The position numbers were made by a program, and so were the translations under genes. The notes beneath the pieces are model-generated. The model made no database searches and was not told the origin of the DNA. It saw only the letters and a program-made list of their open reading frames with translations. Positions 21,626 to 33,986 of a DNA stretch of 64,000 bases are shown here, one piece after another. The first letter of the stretch is position 1, and each line of letters opens with the position of its first letter. Source of the stretch: Trileptium ribeirensis (Eukaryota; Nematoda; Enoplea; Enoplida; Thoracostomopsidae); contig JASANE010029096.1 in NCBI GenBank assembly GCA_030248225.1, positions 21,854-85,853 of the forward strand, written 5' to 3'.

Positions 21626-21926
21626 TTTCAACAACAGCCGCCGTATTTACGCGAAAACAAATCGTCGTTTGTCATTTATGGACCGTCAGCATCCATTAAC
21701 AGTCGCCAAATACAGTTGTTCTAAGCTATAAAAAATTTTTGGAGAACGACTATGTCAATAAAATTTATTTCTGAGGTGTCTCCTAAAAACTTGCTTTTGT
21801 ATTATATGAACGTGACTTTACTTTTATCAGCATTGTACAGTCATTAGTCATTATTTTTCACAGTAGTTGTACATAGTTTCACAGTTTACACATGTTATGA
21901 ACAATTAAATTGGACATGTAATTTAC

Positions 21927-21996
21927 CTCTTCGGCGGTTGGTATCAGTCGGGATAAAATTTCGACGTTTTCTAAACTGAGTCTTCCAAGGTCCAAG
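21927..21996 (-). CDS. FMNL: FMNL exon: FH2 helices (70 bp)
   Basis: Acceptor GTTTTTCAG, donor GAG|GTAAAT; enters in phase 2, leaves in phase 0. The first base completes a Ser codon, then LDLGRLSLENVEILSRLIP and TAEE follow. This corresponds to the F/LDL...L..D.VE.L.RFLPTE.E segment of FH2. Upstream in the intron is a perfect 31-bp-arm palindrome inside a foldback element. The following intron is 13.3 kb and holds copy L. Confidence 0.94.
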
Positions 21997-22290
21997 CTGA
22001 AAAACGTATGCTACAATAGGACTAGTTTGTCCTAGAAAAAAAATCAGTACGACTTTTTTGCAAGTTTTTATTATGCTGCGCATAGTAAGATTAAGTATGA
22101 CTGAACAGGTTCGACAGAAGCACATGCCTTTTGCAAAATGTAAGCAAATGTCAGCAAACTGAATAAAAGCAGAGGAAAAAGAAACCATGAAAACGCATAC
22201 GTCGGAAGTCTCTGGACGGCTTGAAATTAAGCAGAAAGAACTGAGAAAGAACAAATACGATGAAAGTGGCTATATATCGAATGAAAAACG

Positions 22291-22450
22291 TTGAAAGCGC
22301 TCGGTGATTTTGGGAAAATATTGCTCCACGTTTCGAATATCTCGCGGGAGACAGGCAAGATTCACAAGGTTTGAAAGCGCTTGGTGATTTTGAGAAGATA
22401 TTGCTCCACGTTTCGAATCTCTAGCGGGAGACAGACAGCATTCACAAGGT
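22291..22450 (+). repeat. Tandem duplication, 2 x 80 bp
   Basis: TTGAAAGCGCTCGGTGATTT at 22291 recurs at 22371 with about 6-8 differences across the 80-bp unit. It lies just upstream of the jockey-like remnant and is probably part of that element's decayed sequence. Confidence 0.9.
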
Positions 22451-22479
22451 CTGGAACGGACGATTATAATTCTAATTCA

Positions 22480-23480
22480 AAATAACAGGATACCAGCCAA
22501 AAACCCTGGCTCACGTAATCTCCGACAAGTTGCGTTCAAAAATGTCTCGAAAGCCTGATAATAATATGGTTAAACTATTTATTGAAAAAGAATCAATTAA
22601 TCAACGAGTACCAAACAGATTCTAGTCGTTCTCAGTCTAGCACTTTGTGTATTTCTCCCGGACATTCGATAAAGTTTGGTGTGGCATGCAAGACTAGAAG
22701 AAAAGATGCTGTCAATGAAAACACCACCAGAATATTAAAAGTTTCTTAGCTGATCGAATTTTTCAATTGAAATTTGTAGTTGCCACCAACGGATACCGTC
22801 ATTTTAATGATTACAATTTTTCCACTTTTTCATCAATGACATCATTATATATAGTCTGCCTGAAGACGAACACATCGCTCTTCGACGATGATCTGAGGAT
22901 TTGGCCACAACAAAACAGTAATTTACAGAACAACATGTAAGCCGCAACGGACACCATCGCAAATTGGTCTTTTACGAACAAAATGACAAAGCAGTTCTCG
23001 TTTACAACTCACAACCAACTAGCTGATATACACCTTGAATATACGTTTGCAAGGAAGTCAGCTCATTCAGTTTTCTTGACCTGACGTTTGACGCACACCT
23101 GAGCTTCAGCCATCCTGTTGAAATGGTTGGAAAGAAAATAAAAACAAGAACGATACTACTTCGCTCCGTAGCTGACAAGTCGCGGGGGAAGAACCGGCAA
23201 GACATGCGTCAATCGGAAGACCGTTGTATGTGTCAATTATGATTTGTGGCACAATACAACGTCAAATCCTGTTGTGAAAGCTCGATAAGAAACAGAAGTG
23301 AAGCAAAATGAAGCTGCGAGAGTAATAACAGGTGCGACCTGCAACACTGCATTCGGCAGTCTTTTGGTAGAAGCGAACTTGCAACCACTCAAAAACAAAG
23401 TCGATGAGCTGTGCTGTGTAGTAACCGAAAGAACGGTAAGAATACCTTTCGGAAAAATCGAAAGATCAGAATAATCAAGC
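22480..23480 (+). pseudogene. Jockey-like LINE reverse transcriptase, degraded
   Basis: Across several frames one reads RTFDKVWCGMQD, then SFLADRIFQLKFVV (RT blocks around the FDKVWH motif). A decayed catalytic block resembling TSLFDDDLRIW lies near 22870-22915, and LDLTFDAHLSFSHPVEMVGK plus KIKTRTILLRSVADKS near 23080-23180. A C-terminal block resembling ARVITGATCNTAF...EANLQPLKNKVDELC follows near 23310-23410. This order is that of jockey-clade elements. Many stops and shifts make it a fossil. Confidence 0.75.
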
Positions 23481-23557
23481 TTAAAACGGCGACCCTAATC
23501 TCGAAAAGATCTTTTTGGTGTTGACAGATAATAGGAGGTCCAGACACAACGAGAGCA

Positions 23558-23637
23558 TACAGTACTCGCTAGAAATTACTGCTGCTCTCTCGATGTTCGC
23601 TCGTTCGAAAGGCGACAGTCTTTCTTAGGCGTGAAGT
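23558..23637. mobile_element. Tc1-like MITE, 80-bp deletion derivative
   Basis: Both ends of the TTCGAACG family are present: TACAGTACTCGCTAGAAAT and GGCGACAGTCTTTCTTAGGC. Most of the interior is missing. From 23638 to 24710 I see no other feature. Confidence 0.6.
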
Positions 23638-24710
23638 AGCTGAAAAAATGGTGAGCCACCCCGTGCTCCCCCAACCGAAGGAAAGCCAAAAGTCAATTGG
23701 CCGCAGGATTGCAATTAAATGGACTACATTCCTGGAAGCAAAACTAACAGAGAAATAGATATAGGGCAAAGTGATTCTGCTCTCTGCAAGTACATATACT
23801 GTATGTATATACGTAATAAGATCTGTGATGCCTAATAATGGCGTATACGCAAATGAGAAATTTACTATGTTATGCAGCGTTGTAGCCTTGAACCATCTCC
23901 ATTTTACGACAGTATAGGCCTACTATGTTAGCAAGCTTTCTATCTGACAACTAAATACAAAAGTTATCTCATAATTTATTATAATTACCAGCTAGATCCC
24001 GATATTTCTGTTGTGTATTTTAATGTGTGCTATAAAACATATCAATAAAAAGTGCTTCGAACTAAAAATACTTCGAAACGCGCTTTTATGAAGCGAATCA
24101 CTTATTTTAGTGCCCATGTGTTATATATGCCCATTTATCTTTCACTACTATCTATGAGTAAAGATCGACAAACATTGTGCAGACTTTGCAGTAAGTTATT
24201 TTATGCTCGTCTTTATGATAAATTTAAACGCAAGAATACAAACAGGATGTAAATAACTGCTATTAATTGCAATAATTAATTGGTGACTGTTGCAATTAAA
24301 GTGATTGGTCAATAAGTAGTTGATTGATAATCCGGCAATGAATTTTTACAGCCCCTGCTAGGGATTTCTCGAGGCCAAGTTTTTTAATTTTAGGTGTGTC
24401 AGTATATAAAATTTATTTCGTTCGTTTTGAACAGCACATTTTCACGATATACACTATACGGAGTTGCATTATACAATATACATGCAGTACACTATACATA
24501 CACTATGCAATAATGCAAGTCCGGTGAAAAAATATACGTAACTATATAACAAACAGTTGAAGCAGCCCGTATCACATAGCAATACCGTGCGCAATTAGGT
24601 ACACAAAATATCCAATTACTTGCATAAAATTATAGTTTGAACGATTGTGGTGATACCTTCCGTTTTGGTCTCAAGAGCCCATTTTAAACAGAAGACCCAG
24701 GCGTAGAACA

Positions 24711-25141
24711 CCGGGGTTATTTTAGGCCCTCCCAGATAGGGGTCAGTAAACGGAAAAATTTACTGACCCCTAAGGGGTCAGTAGCAGGGGTCGTTTCGGA
24801 AACTAGGAGTCATGACCCCTTAAGGGGTCAGTAATTTTATAAAAATTAATACATTTTTTGTTTCAGGTGTCCCAACATGCCTCTGTGGCGCTGGTTTTTT
24901 AGTTTTTGGCCATAATATATAGTATACATGCATATTTTAGGATTGGTGACCAAATAATTGATCTGCGTGTATATGAGTTAGAAATTTTCTAGTGACCCCT
25001 TAAGGGGTCAATATTTTGAAAAAACGTAAATTCTAAGGGGTCGTTTTTGCGAAAAAGTAGGGGTCGGTGTCTGGGGGGGGGAGCTCGCCGGGAGGGGGGA
25101 GCCGATCCTTGGGGTCGCCCCCTTCCCCCTCTAAAATACCC
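24711..25141 (+). mobile_element. MITE with CCGGGGTTATTTTAG ends, copy A
   Basis: Starts CCGGGGTTATTTTAGGCCCTC and ends CCCCCTCTAAAATACCC. Imperfect flanks TAGAACA and TAGGAACA suggest a 7-8-bp target duplication. The interior carries many GGGGTCA half-sites and palindromes of the type TGACCCCTTAAGGGGTCA, plus a G-run (GGGGGGGGG) and a GAGCTCGCC(G)GGAGG block. It is non-coding. The interval 25142-25845 shows nothing recognisable. Confidence 0.8.
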
Positions 25142-25849
25142 TAGGAACAGAGATAATCTCCTTAACAACATAAAATTAGCAGACACGTACTTAAAGCTTT
25201 AATTGAAGTGCAAAATAAGCACAACATCACCACATTGTCTTCATAGATTATGCAGGTTGTATATGGCCGCTTTCCAGTATTTCGGGTTACGTAGAACCCA
25301 TATTGTTACCTAATTCTGCAACATAAGTAACCACCCCAATATCGCGCTATTACATAGCTACCTAGAGCTTCTTTCACCCTACAAATGAGCACAAGATTTT
25401 TTAGTTTCAGTGGTTATGGAGATATAATAATGGTGGTATTCGTATAATTCGGGTCTCATAATTAGACCTTTTAAACACCCTTTAGATCCTAATATTAGAT
25501 CCAAGGTTAGCCTTGTGCAATGTAAAAATTTCTAGAGCCTTAATTTGATCTACAAAATCAGATTTAATCTGAATCAGATTTAATTGAAATAATCACCCTA
25601 TTAATGGCTAAAATACTGCTATTATTTAAACTAAAATAACAGCAATGCTTTAATCAAAATCTTTAACTATAATAAAACACTGATTAACATTTTGAAGCAC
25701 TGCCTGTTGAATGACAAGGGCGTTTGTATACAAACAATACAAATATACAACAGAAACAACAACATATATAAAGGCACTATAATACGATTAAAAAAATAAT
25801 AATGACTACAGGATAAGCAGTCAGCGGAGTTCATCCGCCTTGTTCGGTT

Positions 25850-26062
25850 CGACGTTTCTTGCAAAAATTGATGTTTTGTTCCCCATGTGTTCGAATTTAT
25901 TGTTCGAGATCTATTCGAAATTTTTAGCGCACTACTTAAAATTTGTTAGAGAGGTAATGGAGGTTTGTTCGATACTCGGCCGCAAAATGTAAAAAATATT
26001 ATTCATCTATACAAGACGTTCGTTTCTACGAAACGTGACAGTCATTTCTGGCGAGCACTTTG
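25850..26062. mobile_element. Tc1-like MITE, TTCGAACG family
   Basis: Interior GTTCGAA-type blocks and the right end ACAGTCATTTCTGGCGAGCA match the family; the left end is weak (TTTCTTGCAAAAATTGATG). Another fragment with CGCTCGGTCG and GCGACAGTCATG follows to about 26130. Confidence 0.55.
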
Positions 26063-26414
26063 AAATAATTTTATAATTAGCTTACTCTTCACTCGTTGCT
26101 CGCTCGGTCGTAATGCGACAGTCATGAATTAACTACAACCGCTTGATACGAATAGTAATTTCCGGGCGCAAAAAAGCTCGAAACATATTTTTTGCTTTTA
26201 ATATTGCTTTGTAAGAGGCAAGCGTATCCAAATAATTATGAATTCGGCAATACGATGTCATGCGCAAATGAGCACCATTTTATCACATCTATAATTTTTC
26301 TTAGCAATATGTTGCACTTAGTTTGATCAGCCGCCCTATGCTTTATTTTAACAAGGATTTAATAAGAGAATACGAAAACCACAGAATGTCAAAATAAAAG
26401 TGAATAAAACGCAC

Positions 26415-26472
26415 CTGTTTATTGCTACAGCAACTTCAGCTGGTTGCATATTCAACTTGCGCCTTGTGATAG
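26415..26472 (-). CDS. FMNL: FMNL exon: FH2 knob helix (58 bp)
   Basis: Acceptor TTTATAG, donor ACAG|GTGCGT; enters in phase 1, leaves in phase 2. Joined to the preceding G it reads AITRRKLNMQPAEVAVAIN. Together with the previous exon this gives RNLAITRRK. The Ile of NLAI corresponds to the actin-contacting Ile of the FH2 knob (Ile1431 in yeast Bni1). The helix matches the AITLRKAGRSAEEICRAI pattern of known FMNL proteins. Confidence 0.93.
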
Positions 26473-26971
26473 CTATAAATAATAATAACAATAAGAGAAA
26501 ATATAGCATGTCATGTTTCATGACTTCTTAAATATTCCCGAAGACATAACGCTCTCGACAAAAGGATTTCGAAATAAACAAGTTTCCAAATCAAACAAAG
26601 TGCACCATTTCAGTGCTTCGTGTTCGGTAGGATTTTACACCTATGTTTCATGTGCAAATCGTGAAGTCGAGGTAAGTCAAAACGTAAGAGGTATTTACGC
26701 ATCTAAAACGAGGGGTCAGAGACCGAAGGTCAGGTCTGTCCCCTAACAAGTGGGGATGCCGGAACTAGCAGTGAAGACCGTGATTTTCGAATAATATTGA
26801 TTATTTTGCAAAAATTGAATGTAATGCAAAAATGTAATAGACACTAAGTCTTATCTTATAGCGATACATGTACTTTGGCAAAATTTGTGGTCCCCAGTGC
26901 CTACAGCATTTTCACCATCTCGTCGAGGCAAAAATTAGAACAATAATTTCTTTTGGAAGTTACACGTGAAT

Positions 26972-27433
26972 CCAGGGTTATTTTAGGCCCTCCCAAATAG
27001 GGGTCAATCAACGGAAAAATTTACTGTAGCAAGGGGTCGTTTCGGAAATTAGGGGTCATGACCCCTTGAGGGGTCAGTAATTATATAAAAATTAATATAA
27101 TATATTTTTTATACATGCATATTTTAGGTTTTGTTACCAAAATAATTGATCGTTTAGCCTACGATATGCGTGTATATATTGTTACGTATTTCAGACTTAC
27201 GTTATACAGGTTTTTAAAATCGAAATATTACCGTTTTTACAATTTAACAATTTTTTCAGCCATTTTTAAATTTTCTAGTGACCCCTTAAGGGGTCAATTT
27301 TTTGAAAAACGTAAATTTTAAGTGGTCGTTTTTGCGAAAAAGTAGGGGTCGGTGTCTAGGGGGAGCTCGCCGGGAGGAGGGGGGAGCCGATCCTTGGGGT
27401 CGCCCCCCCCTTCCACCCTCTAAAATAACCCCA
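26972..27433 (+). mobile_element. MITE with CCGGGGTTATTTTAG ends, copy B
   Basis: Begins CCAGGGTTATTTTAGGCCC and ends CCTCTAAAATAACCCCA. The hexamer GTGAAT lies directly outside both ends (26966-26971 and 27434-27439), the cleanest target-site signal in the family. GGGGTCA palindromes and the GAGCTCGCC(G)GGAGG block are as in copy A. ORFs over it are not called. 27440-28448 holds nothing recognisable. Confidence 0.85.
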
Positions 27434-28448
27434 GTGAATGTATTTAATACAGTCTTGCAGCTCTTCGGACGCAATTTGTAATCGTTTTCATGGCGGACTA
27501 CGGCATTGCATGTTTTGAAACAGACCAATTTTTTGGACCGCATTAAAAGTTTGTTAACGACTGAAGGTTCAGAATATATTATTAAAATGAACAAAAATTT
27601 ACCATTGAACCTATTTTCCATATCACATAAGCTCAATTTTAATGATTTCGACACAAATCCATTAATAATTAATTTCCGAATGAAAAACGCTCCGTGATAA
27701 CAGTATAACACTTACAGCGAAAGCAAGATAGCTTTTGCACACATGCATTAATAGTTTCGGTATAATACAGACTCTTTTCATATACCAAAGATGTAGGTAA
27801 ATAAAACAATATAGTGTGTATAGCATAACAAGAAAAATTTGGATAAATTCAATGTGTCCGCATATAAAGACATTATTATCAGTAGTTTTCGACAAAAAAT
27901 TTCGTTTTCATCTTTCAATAAAGCTTAAAAATGCTGAAGCAATCAACATATGGCTTACATTTCATAAAAAATGAGTAAATTACGAAAAAGTGGACATGTT
28001 CTCTTTGTCATCGGACAGACGGTAAAAATGAATAATTAGGGAGAAAAGTGGATGACGCATCCAAAAATGAAAAATAAAAAGAAATATCTTCGCACGTGGT
28101 GTAACCACCATATCATGCGGATTTGTGTATGTGTGCATGTATGCATTGAAAAACCAGTGCGTCTAATTGGCTATAGAAGTTTTCGGCTGAGTTTTGCGTA
28201 GCACAGTCGCTTCCAGTTTAGTTTGTTTCTGCAAACAAGAACATAATCGTTATGCAATAATTATTGCACGGAGTCACACACATTATCCTTTGCTTGTACA
28301 TACGCGAAACATTAACCATCGCATTTTCGCATAGCAAATTCAAATTCATAGACTTCATTCAGACATCGCGTGAACAAAATACTTTCTGCTGCGTAAAATA
28401 GTGCAGAAATATTATGTAAAAAAGTGAAAATTCTATCCACACAATTAC

Positions 28449-28641
28449 CTAAATTACGTAGGCGTTTATGTTCAAGCAAAGTATCCTTTTCTTTTCTGTT
28501 AGCGCCAAATTTGTTAGCACCAATGCCCGAACTACCATCAGTTCCTTCTAGAGACGCATCAGTTAGAGAGGTTTGGTCGGTTGCAATCAAAGGATTAATA
28601 CCGATTTTGAACATCTCTTCAAATTTAACGAAATCGATGTT
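28449..28641 (-). CDS. FMNL: FMNL exon: FH2 linker and knob
   Basis: Acceptor CTATTTTAG, donor TTAG|GTAATT; 193 bp, phase 0 to phase 1. The peptide starts NIDFVKFEEMFKIG, equivalent to the DKFEELFK segment of FMNL FH2. It passes through a variable Ser/Thr/Gly linker (SLEGTDGSSGIGANKF) and ends LLEHKRLRNL. That tail matches the LLE-x-NRAKNL helix leading to the conserved Ile of the FH2 knob, supplied by the next exon. The variable insert is the normal flexible FH2 linker. Confidence 0.95.
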
Positions 28642-28779
28642 CTAAAATAGGAGACTGCTAAAATTTACACAATAGCTTTAAAAAGTTTTAATTACTGTAG
28701 GATTAGTTTGAAAATTGCTTTTTAAATTCCGTCCCTGAAGCGCTTCTACGGTTATTTCTTTTGGTTTTCCGTAACTGTC

Positions 28780-29370
28780 TCAGAAGTACCTGGGGGATCG
28801 AACTGGGGGCCCCCAGATCGAACTAGGGGCACCTTAGGGCGATAAATTCGGTTCCTCCCAGGTCAAACTGGGAGGACCCCCAGCTGAACTGAGGGCCTGA
28901 AAAAATCATAAATGGGCGATTCACAGTAAACATACAATAATAATATATGTACATTATATACGAAAACCCTATGGATTAACGGCAATTATACTGTTATTTA
29001 GCCCCGCAGGGCTAAAAATTTAGGGCATTTTTAGTTCTATAAGAAAAATTTGTCATATTTTTTACTTCACAGAGAAAAATTGGCCTATTTTGTAGTCGTG
29101 CAGAAAATTACCTGGGGCACCTGAGGGGGTTGAACTTGGGGAAGACAAAAATACGTGGCGGCTGAACTGGGGCCACATGGGAGAGGCCGAAATACCTGGA
29201 AGAGGCCTCTTCGCCACTCCGTGGTAAAGCCAGTTCTTAGATATTTTTTGCTTCTCGTTAAAAAAGTAATTACAAGAATTTTTGGATTTCAAAGGGTCAT
29301 TGAACCGGATGGTGCCTCCATTTCCTGTCCTGCTTCACACAAATTGCGAAGCGGGAAACACCCGGTTCAT
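28780..29370. repeat. G/C-run-rich interspersed repeat
   Basis: Repeated phrases such as CCTGGGGGATCGAACTGGGG and GAACTGGGGGCCCCC, partly inverted, then further GAACT-GGGG phrases at 29100-29180 and a GAACCGGATGGTGCC block at 29300. It looks like a decayed inverted-repeat element. No ends could be fixed; 29371-29640 shows nothing more. Confidence 0.45.
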
Positions 29371-29639
29371 GCCCTAGGCTAAATTTTCAGTGAACAAGTT
29401 AAAGATTAAGACAACAGTAACAACACGTAGCAGTAAAAAAACACCGCCTGAAGATAAGCAGCATTAGTAACCAGATAAATAAGCTATGCTTAATCATTTA
29501 TGCTAAAAATGCTACTTTGGAAGCACCTTTAACACTAATATGTAAAGGTGTTTGATCTGTTTAGACCACTACTGTTCATTAAGTTTTACAGCTTTGTGGA
29601 CCAATCCAGGCCTAAGGTATATTATTAAAAGACCCAAAC

Positions 29640-30250
29640 ATTAACCCACCACTTTTTGATCATCTGGTGGAAGATGCCCAATTTTATTTTGTCATATTTT
29701 TTGGTTGCTTGGTTATCCAGAAACTTATATCCTTACTCTTCGAGTTATCTGTGTTGTGGTGATCGAATATTGTTGAAAATTTTGAATTCGTAGAAAATTT
29801 TGCCAGGGGGGCATGAATCGGTGGGGGAGGTATGGTTCCGAAACGGGGGGCTCTCGATTTTGCCAGGGGCATAGCCAAGAAAAACGTTAAATATGGTGTC
29901 AGAAACACTGCCAAAACGCTTTTAATAGAGAGAAAGCGATTTTGAAGCAAATTTTGACAAACTTGCGAAATTTTTAGCTTCATGAAGGAATTTTAGTACA
30001 AATTTTGATCAAATTTTTTGTACTTTGGACCGGCTGGAAACAAAAAAATTTGCCAAGAGGCGATCAAACAGGGTGCTCCCGGTTTATTCCAAAATTTTGC
30101 CAGGGGGCATGAACCGGCGGCACCTGTTTTGAACCACGGGAACCGCAAACTGGCAGACCCCCACAATTTAGAGAACCTAGTTGAATTATGAGTGTAGTGA
30201 GTAAAATGAGCGCAGCGGAGAATTCTCACTGAACAAAGTGGCAAAATTTT
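29640..30250. repeat. Interspersed repeat with TTTTGCCAGGGGGCATGAA motif
   Basis: AATTTTGCCAGGGGGCATGAA occurs at about 29797 and again at about 30093 in the same orientation, with related pieces between. The same family appears inverted at 2165-2540. ORFs on the minus strand are short and proline-rich only because of the C runs. Confidence 0.55.
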
Positions 30251-30431
30251 GACAGTGTCCGTTTCTAGGTTTTTTCCGAGCGAAATGCATGATTCATCTT
30301 CGGCTGGTGGATTGATTCGTACAACGGTTTTTTGGAAGCTTGAAATATCTGTGCCAGTTAGACACGAAGACGAATTAATACGGAAACTGAATACACGAAA
30401 ACCACAATATCTGCGTAACCACTAGAGCAAT

Positions 30432-30607
30432 GTGGCTGTTATTGCTCTCATTCTATAGAGCAACTTCATCATCTGTGTAACTACGCATTCTGCATTCTGT
30501 AGAGCAATTAATCATATTATTAATTTGGCTGTTATTGGTCTCATTCTATAGAGCAACTTCATCATCTTTGTAACTACACATTCTGCATTCTGTAGAGCAA
30601 TTAATCC
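30432..30607 (+). repeat. Tandem duplication, 81-bp units with 94-bp offset
   Basis: TGGCTGTTATTGCTCTCATT at 30432 recurs at 30526 and the match runs to GTAGAGCAATTAATC in both. Only a few substitutions separate the copies. From 30608 to 31167 I see no other feature. Confidence 0.9.
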
Positions 30608-31167
30608 TAGCTCCGCAATAAGCGGGTATATCTTCTCAACTATCCTAGAAATATGGTTTATATTCGGCTCACCTTGTAAGTTGCTGCTCAATATACTTGT
30701 AAGTTGCTACTGCACAATATGCTGTGTACCTCTTTCTAAATTACACAGTCAACATTGAGAATTCACCAGCTTGGCGATGAGAAAAGCTACTAGTTTTATT
30801 GTGAATGCATTTCAAACTTGCACGCAGTCTCAGTTTTCTTTAAGACAAGAGCATTCGAAATCGAATACTGAAATCATAGTTAACCACTGAAAACGAAGAC
30901 CAGATATTATCGCATCGGCATGAAAGCATGTTACTTGCAATAGATGTCTGCTAGGCAGCCAACACAGTTAACAAAATATGGTAATATTGAGGTTTTGTAT
31001 TAATATGTCCTTCGTAGGCCAATATCGGAACTTTGGCAAATTGACCACGATACGTTTGTCATCGTATACGCATAAGCAATAAATGCTACAATTTCCTTCT
31101 TTTCGTCACTAAATATTGCTTATACCTTCAAAGTCGCTTATTAATAACATTACAAATATAATCAAAC

Positions 31168-31292
31168 CTGCATAATTTTGTCGTCATCCATTTCGTTAAA
31201 TATTGTTCCTCGAACTTGATTTGGCTTCAATGGTATCCAATTCAGCTGTGGCAATTTATATTTCGTCTGAATCTTCCGTTTAATAGTCATCA
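31168..31292 (-). CDS. FMNL: FMNL exon: start of FH2 (lasso/linker)
   Basis: Acceptor ATTACAG, donor CAG|GTTTGA; 125 bp entering in phase 1, leaving in phase 0. The peptide begins [19 protein letters not shown] and continues [20 protein letters not shown]. The Asn-Trp followed by hydrophobic-x-Leu-Lys-Pro is the start of FH2, where the lasso Trp inserts into the partner subunit to close the ring dimer. The match to the family is unmistakable. Confidence 0.96.
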
Positions 31293-32639
31293 CTGTAATA
31301 ATAATTTTACCGACAAAAAATTGTACCTTCTAGTGAAATACGAATAAAATGAGACAGGAACATAAGCCGTAAGGTATCATCTCGTGAACAGCGATGTGTT
31401 CTCTCATAAACGCTATCATACCAAGCATGATGGGCAATGTCCCTCCATCACCAATGGAAGCCAATAATTGTAAACCATGGCAAAACGCATTAAACATATT
31501 TTATTCTTCTCAGTGGACAAAACTAACAATTTGGAATAATAATGAGCGTTACTGCATTCTCCTAGGCGGCATAAAGAGAGGTGAGAGATCTGACGAGTTT
31601 AGCGGCCAAAATCTAGTTCTGCCTAGAGATTTTGTCAATCATTCAACATTTGTGTAGAACTTTTTAATGTGGGCCTTCACCCCGTAGAAAAACAAAAAAC
31701 CCATGGTATAGAATTATTGTCAACAGTCATATTTTTGTTTCTAAGCCACAATACATAGCGAAACATACATCGACTAGACCATGCTTTCAATATATTTTAT
31801 ATTCTCGTTCACTAATATAGAACAGGTGCAATTCAAAAAATCTAACAGTTACGGAGTATAACAATAACGTCATTTAATATCTAATAATATATAATGGAAC
31901 ATTATACCCTCCACGAAATCCATGATAATAGCTTTAAGGTACAAGTGCTACGATAAAATCATAAACACAATCAGATCATCCATTCTAGAATTGCAAATCG
32001 ATAACGTCTAGAGTCGACGTCATTGTGGCTTAACCCGTTTTGTTCTCTCTAGCTATCATTCCTGGATAAATATCAAGACCCCGCAGAGTATCGAACTCTC
32101 ATATAAAGAATTAGATACCCCACTCACTCAGTATTTGTTAATACCTAACTAAAAATTCGACAAATAAATTTTGTAGTCTGAAAAGCCAGTTGCTAGTTGC
32201 TCAACGACAAGCGTTTTTAAAATATACGAAACTTCATTTCAATATAACACCGGTTGCTTCATAAACATATGGTGCCCACTAATCTGTCATTTGCCTGAAA
32301 AAGAATGAATTGTAACCCACCCTACCTGAAAAATATTTAACTATGCGATAGGAGAACTCAATAGTGAAAACATATATGTACGTGAAAAAATATAATACAG
32401 TGGTGCAAATGATTATAAGCAAAAGCAAAACGTTGCGATAGCACGGTTTATTACGCAAAACTTTGCACAACTTGGCTTAGAAATCCACAACAATATTTTC
32501 TGTTGATACCAGATTTTACATTTTTTAGTCTTTAGTACAGTGAAACACTAAAAATTTAACTATTTTTGGGTGTCTCATTCCATGCGTTCGCATGCACTAC
32601 TGTTGCCAGCATCAAATGACTTTTATCTATCTATATCAG
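31293..32639. other. Intron sequence, nothing firmly recognised
   Basis: AT-rich. An 87-codon ORF (31394-31657) shows no family resemblance. A T-arm-like GAGAGTTCGATACTCT occurs on the minus strand near 32077-32092 but no tRNA could be completed around it. Confidence 0.45.
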
Positions 32640-33625
32640 TGAGTAGTCGTAACCGGATATGTGGATTTTTGCCGAATCCGGAGCCTAGTATTCTGAATCA
32701 GGTAAAATGAAAGGAAGTATTAATCAACCTGTTATTTGTAGGGATGCATTATGGTCATTTATACTGTAATTTAACCGGTTAAACAAGTTAAATTGTTTCA
32801 AAACTCGTGTCATTGTTTTAAACACTTTATTGTTAAAAAATATACGTTGAGCATGTCATTACCCCTGCAAGATGCTGCATGCGGCCATAAAAGGTAAATT
32901 TTGAAAATCGAAATTTTGGTATTTTTAATTAGCTTTTGGCAAAATTCTTGAGTGCCAGATGGATGGTTCTAGATTTTTGATGCAGCTGGATACGACGAAT
33001 ACAATTACTGAACTTACGTGTAAAGAGGCAACTCGGCATTGAGTGGGGCCGTATAGCGCAAAATTTTTCTTAAAATGACAATTTTCTTGAAAGCTGTCAT
33101 TTATAATTTCTAATATTCCTAATCCAAACCAAGAAACCGAAAAGTGAATTGTTTCTGAAATTTCTCAGCCCGTAGGGTTAGCCCCCGGCAATGTTTGAAA
33201 ATGTCAAGATCAAAATACGTGCAACACTGTCACGTATATTTTGTCATTAACAAGAAAACATACATTCGGCACTGACACAATATTTGTCAGCATTTGGCTC
33301 AGCATGTGTTTGATTGACTAAGGTTATTTCCCTGTCCCTTATAAATTGTTTATTACAGGTCGAGAACCGGGTGTTGCACAACTAAAAGAGCTAAGCAAAA
33401 GTCCAAAGAGCACAAAGACAGAATATAATGTTATACAAGTAGCTTCAAGAATAGCGTTTCAGTCTTGGTTTAGTTTAGTATTTAATTTTTAAAGAAAAAT
33501 CTTTTGTTACAAAATTCGTCATGCAGATACTCAACAACATGAAACCGGAACTTCGATTGCAACAAAAACTAGCGGGAACCGGAATTTTGCAAGGTCTTGA
33601 ATTTCGGTTATTCCTTGCTGTGTTT
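32632..33625 (+). mobile_element. Old hAT-like element, possible fifth copy
   Basis: The left end CAGTGAGTAGTCGTAACCGG and the right end GGAACCGGAATTTTGCAAGG...TTCGGTTATTCCTTG resemble the CCGGAACC-rich ends of the four clear copies. Length (about 1 kb) also fits. Neither target duplication nor interior match was confirmed. Confidence 0.4.
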
Positions 33626-33887
33626 TATATGCATAATACAGAATCCTCTGCAAAAAGCACCAGGTGGTACAAATGCGCAACTTTTTTAAATGCTCAAATT
33701 CAGGGCAATCTCCATCAAGCAAACACATGCAATGTTGCAATACTTGATAGGAACGTCGTTTATTACTGCTTGTTTCTATGACCGCACGTTCTGGATATAC
33801 TTTTCAGCAAAATGGTATACATACATGACATTATGTACATTGTTGTATAATTTTTTCCGTACACTTTGCGTAATGAAAAATACTTAC

Positions 33888-33986
33888 CATTGGAATCGTT
33901 AACACCAGGAAGGGATGGAGCAGCTGGTACACCAATGCCAGATTTAGGGAAGAATGCCGGCGGCGGAGGCGGAGCTGGTGGGGGAG
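33888..33986 (-). CDS. FMNL: FMNL exon: FH1 polyproline
   Basis: Acceptor TTTTAG, donor AATG|GTAAGT; 99 bp, phase 1 to phase 1. The peptide starts APPPAPPPPPAFFPKSG and ends LPGVNDSN. This is the profilin-binding polyproline track of a formin, immediately before FH2. It is short compared with vertebrate FMNL FH1 domains, with one PPPAPPPPP run. The donor is a strong consensus GTAAGT. Confidence 0.93.

Noticed and set aside
32060..32160. tRNA-like T arm (GAGAGTTCGATACTCT, minus strand)
   Set aside because: No matching D arm, anticodon arm or acceptor stem could be built. Chance or a very old SINE fragment is more likely.
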